A DNA stretch of 64,000 bases from positions 310,001 through 374,000 of the forward strand of contig OZ240684.1 in the NCBI GenBank assembly GCA_965199175.1, read 5' to 3'. The position numbers and the translations under genes are program-made. Positions 9,057-15,770 of the stretch are shown here, piece by piece. The first letter of the stretch is position 1, and every line of letters starts with the position of its first letter. The stretch is from G963923945 sp965199175. GTDB taxonomy: Bacteria > Pseudomonadota > Alphaproteobacteria > G963923945. Below the pieces are notes generated by a model. The model was not told the origin of the DNA. It was given only the letters and a program-made list of their open reading frames with translations, and made no database searches.

Positions 9057-9352
9057 TGCCGTTGAGACCAAAACAGCTGGCAAGATTAGGAACATTCCAT
9101 ATCCATGAAGCGGTTCTGGATGTTTTGCTCCATGCGTATGAAAACGAAGAATGTATCGGAGCTGCAGAAATCAGCAGAAGTGCCGGTCTCTACAGAGAAT
9201 CCGGGATTTGTAATATGAATGATGCCCTGGTTCATGGATGTCTCAACGAATTACATGACCAGGGCAAAGTAGAGCGTTGTACCCAACCCAATGATAAAGG
9301 TGGATGGCAACTCACCAGGGAAGAATATAACCGAAGACGGGATGATGTTTGA
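9056..9352 (+). CDS. Small winged-helix-like protein coupled to the DNA methyltransferase
   Basis: 98 residues from the ATG that overlaps the methyltransferase stop by one base. The pattern resembles a winged helix: a first helix (FHIHEAVLDVLLHAYE), a second (AAEISRSAGLY), a longer recognition-like helix (NDALVHGCLNELHDQGKVER), then a wing-like GGWQLTREEYNRRR. It may bind DNA, for example as a specificity helper or repressor for the methyltransferase. I do not recognise the family. The tight coupling implies a joint role. A terminator follows at about 9519-9546. Confidence 0.7.
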   Translation: MPLRPKQLARLGTFHIHEAVLDVLLHAYENEECIGAAEISRSAGLYRESGICNMNDALVHGCLNELHDQGKVERCTQPNDKGGWQLTREEYNRRRDDV

Positions 9353-9401
9353 ACTGCATCGGCAGAGGTTTTTTTTGATGCCTCCCGCATAATCAGGCCG
9401 C

Positions 9402-9445
9402 ATAAAAAAGATTCTGTGATTTTATAAAAAAGATTCTGTGATTCT
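9402..9445. repeat. 22-bp tandem direct repeat
   Basis: ATAAAAAAGATTCTGTGATT occurs at 9402 and again at 9424, exactly head to tail, just downstream of the methyltransferase operon. Confidence 0.9.
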
Positions 9446-9518
9446 GGTCGGTTTCGGATTCCCTTAACGGCGTGCAAAGCCTTATCATGACCGGCTTTTA
9501 TCGGGAATTTCTTTTAAG

Positions 9519-9546
9519 GCCGGAACCGTAAAAGCCGGCATTTTTT
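9519..9546 (+). terminator. Rho-independent terminator of the methyltransferase operon
   Basis: Stem GCCGG (9519-9523) pairs with CCGGC (9535-9539), an 11-base loop between, followed by A and six T. It lies about 170 bases after the winged-helix gene with no gene between. Confidence 0.6.
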
Positions 9547-9735
9547 GGGTATGGATTTTGTTTATGTGGTTCCGGTCTTCCTGGTCTTATTTTTCAGGCA
9601 ACCCTGGTTGATGGATTGACAGGTCTTTGGGCGTGGTCGTCTTTTTTCCGGGTCCGGATCTTTGGGTGTGGCTGCTCTTTTCCTAAGGCCCGGTCTTTCT
9701 TCGGAATGCCAGCCTGATTTCACAGGTCCCCATTT

Positions 9736-10076
9736 TTATGATGTTTTTTTCTCCTGACGTCGCTTTTTTTTACGAGCGACAATTCTTTCACGATTTTTGG
9801 CATAGTATTCTTTGAAATATTCTTTTCGATCATTTTTCAGGGCGTATTCTTTTTGATATTTTCGTGTTTTCTCGCGATTTTCACGATCCTCACGATACTT
9901 CTTTTTTTTAGCCGCATTGATTTCGTCCTTCTTTTTTTGGTATCGCTCTTTACCATATGCCAGGATTTTTTCACGGTTCTCAATGTAATATTCTCTGCTG
10001 TAACTGCTTTTCGCCATCGTTTTTTTCTTTCGTCATTTTTGTTTTTGCTACATGGTCTGCATTGCCATTTTACCAA
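9736..10076 (-). pseudogene. Frameshifted Lys/Arg-rich zinc-ribbon-like gene
   Basis: Two overlapping frames look like halves of one gene. The 5' half, from a TTG at 10076, reads WQCRPCSKNKN, a CxxC motif. The 3' half (ATG at 10017, 93 residues) reads SREYYIENREKIL and repeats the Y-x-x-N-R-E-K pattern about three times. Phage and mobile-element proteins often join exactly these parts (CxxC followed by YYxxNREK repeats, sometimes then an HNH nuclease). A one-base slip in the run of seven A near 10022 would join them. Either the gene is broken, or the 93-residue protein is made alone. Confidence 0.5.
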
Positions 10077-10294
10077 AAAAGCCGCATCTTTGATCCTTAT
10101 CTGAACCCCATGCGCCTGAATTGTTACAGATCATTGGTCAACATCCAATGATTGGATCATTGCGGTAACAATCACGATTTATAACAGAACCATCATGATT
10201 GGCCCTGTCCCCATAAAAAAATTCGTGCTGTTTTTTTATAAATTATAATACTCCCGGCCGTCACCGGGAACCATAAAGAGCGGGAATCCACAAA

Positions 10295-10317
10295 GCCCGC
10301 ATTGTCTGGATGCGGGC
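10295..10317 (-). terminator. Hairpin, possible terminator after glnA
   Basis: GCCCGCAT (10295-10302) pairs with ATGCGGGC (10310-10317) around a seven-base loop. On the minus strand it is followed only by TTTG, so the U-tract is weak. Confidence 0.4.
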
Positions 10318-10446
10318 CTGGTTTATTGGGTTCCGGACTTCCCGGTATCATTGCTCTCTCCGGCAACTCTGGTCGGTTAACCGATGGGGTGGTTCTCCAG
10401 ACGTGGTCACTCTTAAGCCAAGGCCAGCTTGCAACCGGACCAGAGC

Positions 10447-10476
10447 GTGAGGAGTCACCGGATTGAGACTCCTCAC
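10447..10476 (-). terminator. Perfect 10-bp inverted repeat just after glnA
   Basis: GTGAGGAGTC (10447-10456) and GACTCCTCAC (10467-10476) are perfectly complementary with a 10-base loop, starting 18 bases past the glnA stop. There is no T-run on either side, so it may protect the 3' end of the glnA mRNA or act as a rho-assisted stop rather than a classical terminator. Confidence 0.45.
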
Positions 10477-10494
10477 TGAGGATCAATGCTCTGA

Positions 10495-11904
10495 TTAAAC
10501 CGAATAATACATCATGAATTCAACCGGATGTGGGGTATGCTCAAAGGTGAAGACTTCTTCCCATTTGAGTTCCAGATAGCCGTTGATCTGATCATCGGTG
10601 AAGACATCACCCCGTTTGAGAAAATCGCGGTCACTATCCAGAGCTTCGAGGGCTTCGCGCAGGCTCCCGCAGACTGTTGGCACGTCTTCGAGTTCTTCGG
10701 GTGGTAAATCATAAAGATCTTTATCCATTGGGTCGCCGGGATGAATTTTATTTTCGATCCCGTCAATACCCGCCATCAGCATTGCGGCAAAGGTGAGGTA
10801 AGGGTTTCCCGAAGCATCCGGGAAGCGCACTTCAACCCGCTTACCGTTGGGGCTGGTTGCATAGGGGATGCGGCAGGAAGCCGAACGGTTGCGCGCCGAA
10901 TAGGCCAGCAAAACCGGGGCCTCAAAACCGGGAATCAAGCGTTTATAACTGTTGGTGGTCGCGTTGGAAAACGCATTGATTGCCCGGGCATGTTTGATGA
11001 TGCCGCCAATGTAATACAGACATTGATCAGACAGATCAGCATAGCCTGAACCGGCAAAAAAAGGCTTTCCTTCTTTCCAGATTGATTGATGGACATGCAT
11101 GCCTGAACCATTGTCTCCGGAGACCGGCTTGGGCATGAATGTCACGGTTTTACCATAAGCTGATGCGACCATTTGCGTACAATATTTATATTTTTGTATG
11201 AAATCAGCAGCTTCTGTAAGCGTAGAATGACCAAAGCCCAGCTCATGCTGGCTTGGGGCGACTTCGTGATGATGCTTCTGCATCGGGATGGCCATTTCAT
11301 TCATTGTCGTGACCATTTCCGCACGGATATCGGCCGCTGAATCGACCGGGGGAACCGGGAAATATCCTCCCTTAATTTTCGGACGATGCCCCATATTGCC
11401 TTCAGGCATTTTAGTCCCGGAGTTATAGGGACCTTCTTCGGAATCAATCTGGTGAAAGACATGGTTCTGATCACATGCAAAACGCACATCATCGAACATA
11501 AAGAACTCTGCCTCAGGGCCAAAATAGGCTGTATCACCGATGCCGCTGGATTTCAGGAAGGCCTCAGCTTGTCGGGCCGTAAAGCGTGGATCACGCCCGT
11601 AAGCCTGTCCGGTGCTTGGCTCAAGGATATTGCAAATCAGGATTAACTGAGGCTGAGCCGAGAAAGGGTCCATCACCGCAGAAGATGGATCAGGCTGTAA
11701 AATCATATCCGATTCATGGATTGATTTCCAACCATCGATTGATGAACCATCAAACATAATTCCGTCTTCAAAAATATCTTCGTTAATCGTATCGGCGGTC
11801 TGGGTTGTATGATGCCATTTGCCGCGCGGATCGGTGAAGCGCAGATCAACATATTTGACGTCATTTTCTTCAATCATTTTGAGTGCTTTTTGGACATCTG
11901 ACAT
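10495..11904 (-). CDS. glnA: Glutamine synthetase, type I (GSI-beta)
   Basis: 469 residues from the ATG at 11904, the same length as enterobacterial GlnA. It makes glutamine from glutamate, ammonia and ATP as a cytoplasmic dodecamer. Visible family segments: DPRGKWHH, FDGSSIDGW (start of the catalytic domain), GPEAEFFMFD, HHHEVAPSQHELGFG (metal/ATP site), KPVSGDNGSGMHVHQS and NRSASCRIP. The adenylylation site DLYDLPPEE places the modified Tyr near residue 398, so activity is probably controlled by GlnE. AGAGGAA lies before the start; the longer frame from 11946 is not needed. glnB lies directly upstream on the same strand. Confidence 0.97.
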   Translation of the reverse strand: MSDVQKALKMIEENDVKYVDLRFTDPRGKWHHTTQTADTINEDIFEDGIMFDGSSIDGWKSIHESDMILQPDPSSAVMDPFSAQPQLILICNILEPSTGQAYGRDPRFTARQAEAFLKSSGIGDTAYFGPEAEFFMFDDVRFACDQNHVFHQIDSEEGPYNSGTKMPEGNMGHRPKIKGGYFPVPPVDSAADIRAEMVTTMNEMAIPMQKHHHEVAPSQHELGFGHSTLTEAADFIQKYKYCTQMVASAYGKTVTFMPKPVSGDNGSGMHVHQSIWKEGKPFFAGSGYADLSDQCLYYIGGIIKHARAINAFSNATTNSYKRLIPGFEAPVLLAYSARNRSASCRIPYATSPNGKRVEVRFPDASGNPYLTFAAMLMAGIDGIENKIHPGDPMDKDLYDLPPEELEDVPTVCGSLREALEALDSDRDFLKRGDVFTDDQINGYLELKWEEVFTFEHTPHPVEFMMYYSV

Positions 11905-12063
11905 AGTGTTTCCTCTCAAATTTAAGTGATGTGATTCCAGAACCAACGAAACGATAACGTCATCAGGTTTCGTTTGATATCGAGTGACCGGGATGTATAT
12001 GTGGGGGGAATAGGTGGGGGTGCATATATGGGGTTAGATACCAGATATTGGGGTGCATACGTG

Positions 12064-12107
12064 TTGTATCAGACTGTATCTTGTATCAGACTGTATCTTG
12101 TATCAAA
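12064..12107. repeat. 17-bp tandem repeat overlapping the glnB stop codon
   Basis: TTGTATCAGACTGTATC at 12064-12080 and 12081-12097, then a partial third copy running into the glnB stop (12103-12105). It sits in the glnB-glnA spacer. Confidence 0.85.
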
Positions 12108-12441
12108 TGGCATCCTTGCCACGTTCACCGGTACGGATTCGAACAACGTCTTCAACCGCAGAGATGAAAATTTTTCCATCCCCGATACGCCCTGTCTGGG
12201 CGGCCTGCTGAATTGCTTCAACGGCTCTTTCGACCATAGAATCTTCTACCACCAGGTCGATTTTAACCTTTGGTAAGAAGTCAACCACATATTCAGCCCC
12301 ACGATACAGTTCGGTATGACCTTTTTGACGTCCAAATCCTTTTGATTCGATCACAGTCATGCCTTTGAGGCCAATATCATGGAGGGCTTCTTTCACTTCA
12401 TCCAGCTTAAATGGTTTAACAATGGCTTCGATTTTTTTCAT
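12103..12441 (-). CDS. glnB: Nitrogen regulatory protein PII
   Basis: 112 residues, standard PII length. It opens MKKIEAIVKPFKLDEVKEAL, has the T-loop with the uridylylated Tyr51 in YRGAEYVVDF, and the ATP/2-oxoglutarate region GRIGDGKIFISAVEDVVRIRTGE. PII trimers sense 2-oxoglutarate and ATP/ADP and control GlnE, NtrB and AmtB; GlnD uridylylates Tyr51. Placement immediately upstream of glnA is the classical alphaproteobacterial glnBA operon. The spacer of about 200 bases contains a tandem repeat and may hold a separate glnA promoter. Confidence 0.97.
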   Translation of the reverse strand: MKKIEAIVKPFKLDEVKEALHDIGLKGMTVIESKGFGRQKGHTELYRGAEYVVDFLPKVKIDLVVEDSMVERAVEAIQQAAQTGRIGDGKIFISAVEDVVRIRTGERGKDAI

Positions 12442-12553
12442 TTTTCACACAGGTTTCATTTTTCACACGGGTTTTTTTTCCAAAGGGTATCCCAAAAACG
12501 CCGACGATAAAAGAGCCGCACGAAGACAGCTTAAAAACCACCATCAGATCATA

Positions 12554-12582
12554 TGATAAAGGGATTCCAGACTATGAATCAA
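12554..12582 (-). promoter_or_regulatory. Possible sigma-70-type promoter for glnBA
   Basis: On the minus strand TTGATT (12577-12582) and TTATCA (12554-12559) are 17 bases apart, about 113 bases before the glnB ATG. No clear sigma-54 GG-N10-GC site was found here, so a nitrogen-regulated promoter may have been missed. Confidence 0.25.
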
Positions 12583-13208
12583 TTTTGATACCCTCTGTTA
12601 TGCAAAGATCATCCAAATATGACGGAGATTATCTAAACATGACGGACCAGTTTTTATCAGCCTCACTTTCCAGCAATACACCACTGTTTGAATGATTGAG
12701 ACTGATAGAAAAATTGAGCCAGCCTGTTGTTTAATGACTCTTTGACGATACCAGATAAGCATAATACATACCAACTTTCCGGTCCGGGAATCCAGGGGCT
12801 GTAAAAAACGACTTTTTTCAAATAATTTCAGCAGGTTAGCGATACTATGATGGATTTTAGAAAACCAACATGATGTCGGTTTTCGTTCTGTTTATCGAGC
12901 CATCTGGCTACAAGATGCCCTAAAATAAAGCTGCCCTGCCTGTTTTTTAGGCATATGTCACGCCAAGTCCCCAAAGGTCTGGCGGTTCCAACTGACCGGT
13001 GATCACCTGCAAAATCCTGCATCAAAACTCTGCACTCAAATCACACCGCCGATGATATTCCCCATAAAAGGCATGAGTCCACAGAAAGCCTTAGAGGATT
13101 CCGTTTTCCCAAAATCCAACTTCCCCGACCATTTTCCGGGCCGGGTTTTATGAGGGCAGATACTTTGCCAGCAGAGAATTTTTCTTTGTTAAAAAAAATT
13201 CCCTGCTC
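12583..13208. other. Long intergenic region upstream of glnB
   Basis: No gene supported. A weak minus-strand frame at 12828-13025 lacks a ribosome site and family likeness. Near 12600-12655 the near-repeat ATCCAAATATGACGGA / ATCTAAACATGACGGA is present. Confidence 0.5.
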
Positions 13209-13236
13209 AAAAACATACGCAAAAATATGCGTATGT
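13209..13236 (-). terminator. Rho-independent terminator after the 57-residue gene
   Basis: ACATACGCA (13213-13221) pairs with TGCGTATGT (13228-13236); on the minus strand the hairpin runs into a stretch of five T. It lies 27 bases past the stop of the small membrane protein, supporting that gene as a real transcript. Confidence 0.75.
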
Positions 13237-13262
13237 CTGACGTTATTGTGGTTTAACCAATG

Positions 13263-13436
13263 CTATTGGTCATCACCATCGCTGACGTTAAGAGCCTGGG
13301 CGATCCGGTCAACATCTTGATCAAGTTCTGTAATTTGTGCGACCCGGTCAGCATCATCGACCATATCCATGGCATCAAGAACAAGCGTAATGGCCAGGGC
13401 AGCAATTACCAGAATTTTAAAAACAGAATCGGACAT
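13263..13436 (-). CDS. 57-residue single-pass membrane protein
   Basis: Too short for common gene-length cut-offs. ATG at 13436 with AGAGGAA eight bases upstream. The product begins MSDSVFKILVIAALAITLVL, a single transmembrane helix with a short N-terminus, followed by a strongly acidic, coiled-coil-prone tail (about residues 21-57: DAMDMVDDADRVAQ, ITELDQDVDRIAQAL). A good terminator follows its stop. The family is not recognised; the shape suits a small regulator or anchor of a membrane complex. It stands alone between glnB and doxX. Confidence 0.7.
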   Translation of the reverse strand: MSDSVFKILVIAALAITLVLDAMDMVDDADRVAQITELDQDVDRIAQALNVSDGDDQ

Positions 13437-13816
13437 TGTGATGTTCCTCTACTTCAAAAAAAACACGCGTAAAAAACGACTGACAAAAATCCTGCAAAAT
13501 CCTGTCGGCAACCGGTTCATCAACCGGGCACTATCATTGCTTCGGTTGATCTATGTGGCATTTATGAACCCGTTTTTGCCGTCATGATTTTCAGGTTATC
13601 GTGAGATCAGAAGGTTCTCAAGCAGGATGAAAAAGATCCTTTTTACTGATGAACGATTTCTATTTAATTTAATGATATATTTACATATTACAAGATTTGT
13701 CCGCAATCACACACCAGCTTCATAACTATGCAAGCCAATGGCCTGTTGCCAGATACTGCTCTGTCAGAACCGGTTTTGCAGACCCCATCGGTTGCAGAAT
13801 ATCAGACGGATTGTAC
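13437..13816. other. Intergenic region upstream of the 57-residue gene
   Basis: Contains AT-rich DNA near 13660-13700 (ATTTAATTTAATGATATATTT) that may hold promoters. Plus-strand frames here (13697-13942) cross the doxX terminator and are not believed. Confidence 0.5.
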
Positions 13817-13855
13817 AAAAACCAACCACCGGTTGATCAATCAGCCGGTGGTTGG
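13817..13855 (-). terminator. Strong rho-independent terminator after doxX
   Basis: CCAACCACCGG (13822-13832) pairs perfectly with CCGGTGGTTGG (13845-13855), 12-base loop; on the minus strand it is followed by five T. About 90 bases past the doxX stop. Confidence 0.8.
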
Positions 13856-13948
13856 GGCTATGCGCAAAAGGATACGTATGAGCGCGTACAAATCTGCAAA
13901 CATGATTTTAGGACGAAATCACCGGGATTAAGCCAAGACTAAAACGTC

Positions 13949-14410
13949 CTAGAATGTTTTAGGAAGCCGGTTATCAAGGGCATATGCACCCCCGCCCCGG
14001 AAGAAGATAGCAAGAGCAATCACTCCCCACATCAGGGGATATTCGTAGCCGCCTTTGTTCCAGAAGAAGCCGGCGTCCCAATGGGCAACAAAAACTGAGA
14101 ACCCCATGAAAATAACCACCGCAGCGGCATTGAAACGGGTAAAAAGGCCCAGGACCAGCATGATACCGCCGAAAAATTCTGTCAGCCCAACCAGATACAC
14201 CAAAGGCAGGGCTGGCTCGAGGCCGATGGAAGAAAAATAACCGGCTGTTTTTTCAGCCCGCCCGTCACTAAACAGCTTGGGGTAGCCATGCGGGATCAAA
14301 TTGAGGCCGATGATTGCCCGGATCAGGGTCCAGGAATAGGTTGCTCCATAGGTATAAATTGGTGCCATAAAAGCAAAGAAAAGCCGGTTTTCTTGGATTT
14401 TTGGTTCCAT
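13949..14410 (-). CDS. DoxX family membrane protein
   Basis: 153 residues with four predicted transmembrane helices. Family signs: ALIRAIIGLNLIPHGYPKLF at helix 1, then LVYLVGLTEFFGGIMLVLGLFTR (helix 2), AAAVVIFMGFSVFVAHW (helix 3) and YPLMWGVIALAIFFRGGG (helix 4). DoxX-type inner-membrane proteins are linked to quinone chemistry, thiosulfate oxidation or redox stress, but most are uncharacterised, so no substrate is proposed. ATG at 14410 with GGAG nine bases upstream is preferred to the GTG at 14413. Monocistronic, with its own terminator, and divergent from the Fur/Zur regulator. Confidence 0.88.
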   Translation of the reverse strand: MEPKIQENRLFFAFMAPIYTYGATYSWTLIRAIIGLNLIPHGYPKLFSDGRAEKTAGYFSSIGLEPALPLVYLVGLTEFFGGIMLVLGLFTRFNAAAVVIFMGFSVFVAHWDAGFFWNKGGYEYPLMWGVIALAIFFRGGGAYALDNRLPKTF

Positions 14411-14413
14411 CAC

Positions 14414-14789
14414 AATGTTCTCCGGTTTGTTAAGATCAGGTCAGGGTCGTAAAATCGCGCAAAAGCTGCACAATCACACAAAATGGGTAAAAACAACTCT
14501 TTTGGCGACGACATTCCGTTTGTTTCAGTCTGATGAATAACATAGACTGTCACGCTTAGGCATCTATGTTAACCGATTTTTCACAAATATTAAAAAAATT
14601 ATGCCGGTGGTCTCGGTTGAACGGCGTATGACCCGCTCCATAGTCACGGGCAATTATCAAAGCCACAAGCAAACCGCCAGACAATCGTGAACACGGCCCT
14701 ATGAAATCAAGTGATATATATGCGGGTTTTGTCTATATCCGGTACATAACGGTCTGTTGGTGTCCGGAACTGTCCGGGTATGCAGGGTG
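14414..14789. other. Divergent promoter region between doxX and the Fur/Zur gene
   Basis: No gene. An inverted repeat AACATAGA (14539-14546) / TCTATGTT (14563-14570) with a 16-base centre lies between the divergent genes and could be an operator. No sequence like the znu Zur palindrome is seen here. Confidence 0.45.
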
Positions 14790-15230
14790 ATGGCAAGATC
14801 TTCTCTTTCCCTGGCGGGGTTGCAGGCCACATGCAGTGCCCGCGGTATCCGGTTGACAGTGAACCGCAACCGCATTTTGAAAGTGTTGCATCAGGCCCGC
14901 CGACCATTATCTGCTTATGAGATTATTGCCGATTTGTCGCGATCACTGGGCAAGTCGGTGGGGCCACCCTCAGTATACAGGGTTTTGGAATTGTTGGTTG
15001 AAAAGTCTTTGCTGGTGCGGTTGGAAAGCCGCAATGCCTATGTGTTATGCAGCCATCTGGATCATGACCATGAGCATGTTATTTTTTCCTGTCGGCTTTG
15101 TGGGCAGACATGGGAATGCTCTGATGCGCATATTCGCACTCTTCTGGATGATCATGCGGACAAAATTGATTTTACTACTGAGCACCAGATCATTGAACTC
15201 AGTGGTTTATGCGCGGCGTGTCGGGCCTAA
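14790..15230 (+). CDS. zur: Fur-family metal regulator, probably Zur
   Basis: 146 residues. Fur-family winged helix (RGIRLTVNRNRILKVLHQ, PLSAYEIIADL, GPPSVYRVLELLVEKSLLVRLESRNAYVLC) followed by the metal/dimerisation part HLDHDHEHVIFSCRLCGQTWEC and a terminal CAAC. Two CxxC pairs plus the short H-x-H-rich hinge are typical of Zur rather than Fur or PerR. Zur with zinc represses zinc uptake genes; a perfect Zur-type palindrome lies between znuC and znuA at 53937-53951 in this same window. The ATG at 14790 is used; an upstream TTG would add 11 residues without family similarity. Confidence 0.82.
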   Translation: MARSSLSLAGLQATCSARGIRLTVNRNRILKVLHQARRPLSAYEIIADLSRSLGKSVGPPSVYRVLELLVEKSLLVRLESRNAYVLCSHLDHDHEHVIFSCRLCGQTWECSDAHIRTLLDDHADKIDFTTEHQIIELSGLCAACRA

Positions 15231-15433
15231 GGGGGCCTGATGATGTCTGGAACCGGTGATGCTGGTGGGGCCGTAGATGCCAAAGATACAGATGAAACCC
15301 TCAGCCGGATAGCATTTCTGAGATGGCGGTGATAAAAATGATACCCTTAAGGCAATCAGGACTTGAGCTTGACTGAGACCCTGGCTTATTCTCCGCTTAC
15401 CCGCGATGACGGGGTTTTGACAATTTGGTATTT

Positions 15434-15459
15434 CGACATCATTGCGTATTGTGATGTCG
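15434..15459. promoter_or_regulatory. Inverted repeat upstream of the 63-residue gene
   Basis: CGACATCA (15434-15441) and TGATGTCG (15452-15459), perfect 8-bp arms with a 10-base spacer, 34 bases before the next ATG. It could be an operator, for example for autoregulation, or a hairpin. No T-run follows on the plus strand. Confidence 0.4.
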
Positions 15460-15493
15460 TATTATGATGATGATGTATCAGGAAGGGTGATCA

Positions 15494-15685
15494 ATGATGG
15501 CTGATGAAAAGGTCAAACTGGAAATTGAAATTCATGCCGCACAGGCCGACTATCTTGATCGGATGATTGATCAATATGGTTTGCCTGATCGTGGCAAGGC
15601 TGTGCGTTGCTTATTGGATTATGCCGAAGAAGACGGCGATTGCGATGATATTTTTGAAACGGTGCGTTGTTTGCATTGTCGGTGA
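15494..15685 (+). CDS. Small ribbon-helix-helix-like protein ending in CLHCR
   Basis: 63 residues with GGAAGGGTG upstream. The order strand-helix-helix (VKLEIEIHAAQADYLDRMIDQYG, then RGKAVRCLLDYAEE) resembles the small CopG/MetJ ribbon-helix-helix fold, though the putative strand is acidic. It ends IFETVRCLHCR; with an earlier Cys this could bind a metal or be redox-active. A perfect inverted repeat lies just upstream. I cannot name a family. It is a likely small regulator or metal-linked protein, convergent with the RND pump gene. Confidence 0.6.
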   Translation: MMADEKVKLEIEIHAAQADYLDRMIDQYGLPDRGKAVRCLLDYAEEDGDCDDIFETVRCLHCR

Positions 15686-15770
15686 TGGCCGGCCCGTATT
15701 ATCCGAACCCTATACCTGGCCTGTATGCCGGGGTTTTGCCCTTTCTGTGTGATTTTCTCCGTGAGGATTT

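Larger units (their letters stand above)
9353..9735. other. Intergenic region with direct repeats and a terminator
   Basis: No gene is seen. It holds a 22-bp direct repeat (9402-9445), a rho-independent terminator (9519-9546) and an imperfect repeat of about 35 bp around 9623-9693 built on TCTTTGGG..TGGC. Confidence 0.6.
10077..10494. other. Intergenic region downstream of glnA, rich in hairpins
   Basis: No credible gene; a minus-strand frame at 10193-10486 runs through the inverted repeats and is not believed. It carries two strong hairpins, listed separately. Confidence 0.6.

Noticed and set aside
8172..9352. Complete restriction-modification system
   Set aside because: Only the methyltransferase is recognisable; the 98-residue partner looks like a winged helix, not a nuclease.
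10193..10486. Minus-strand frame of 97 codons after glnA
   Set aside because: It runs through two hairpins, has no ribosome site and a Ser/Pro-rich composition without family likeness.
12828..13025. Minus-strand frame of 65 codons upstream of glnB
   Set aside because: No ribosome site and no recognisable motif; kept only as a weak possibility.
13697..13942. Plus-strand frames over the doxX terminator
   Set aside because: They translate a strong hairpin and lack ribosome sites.
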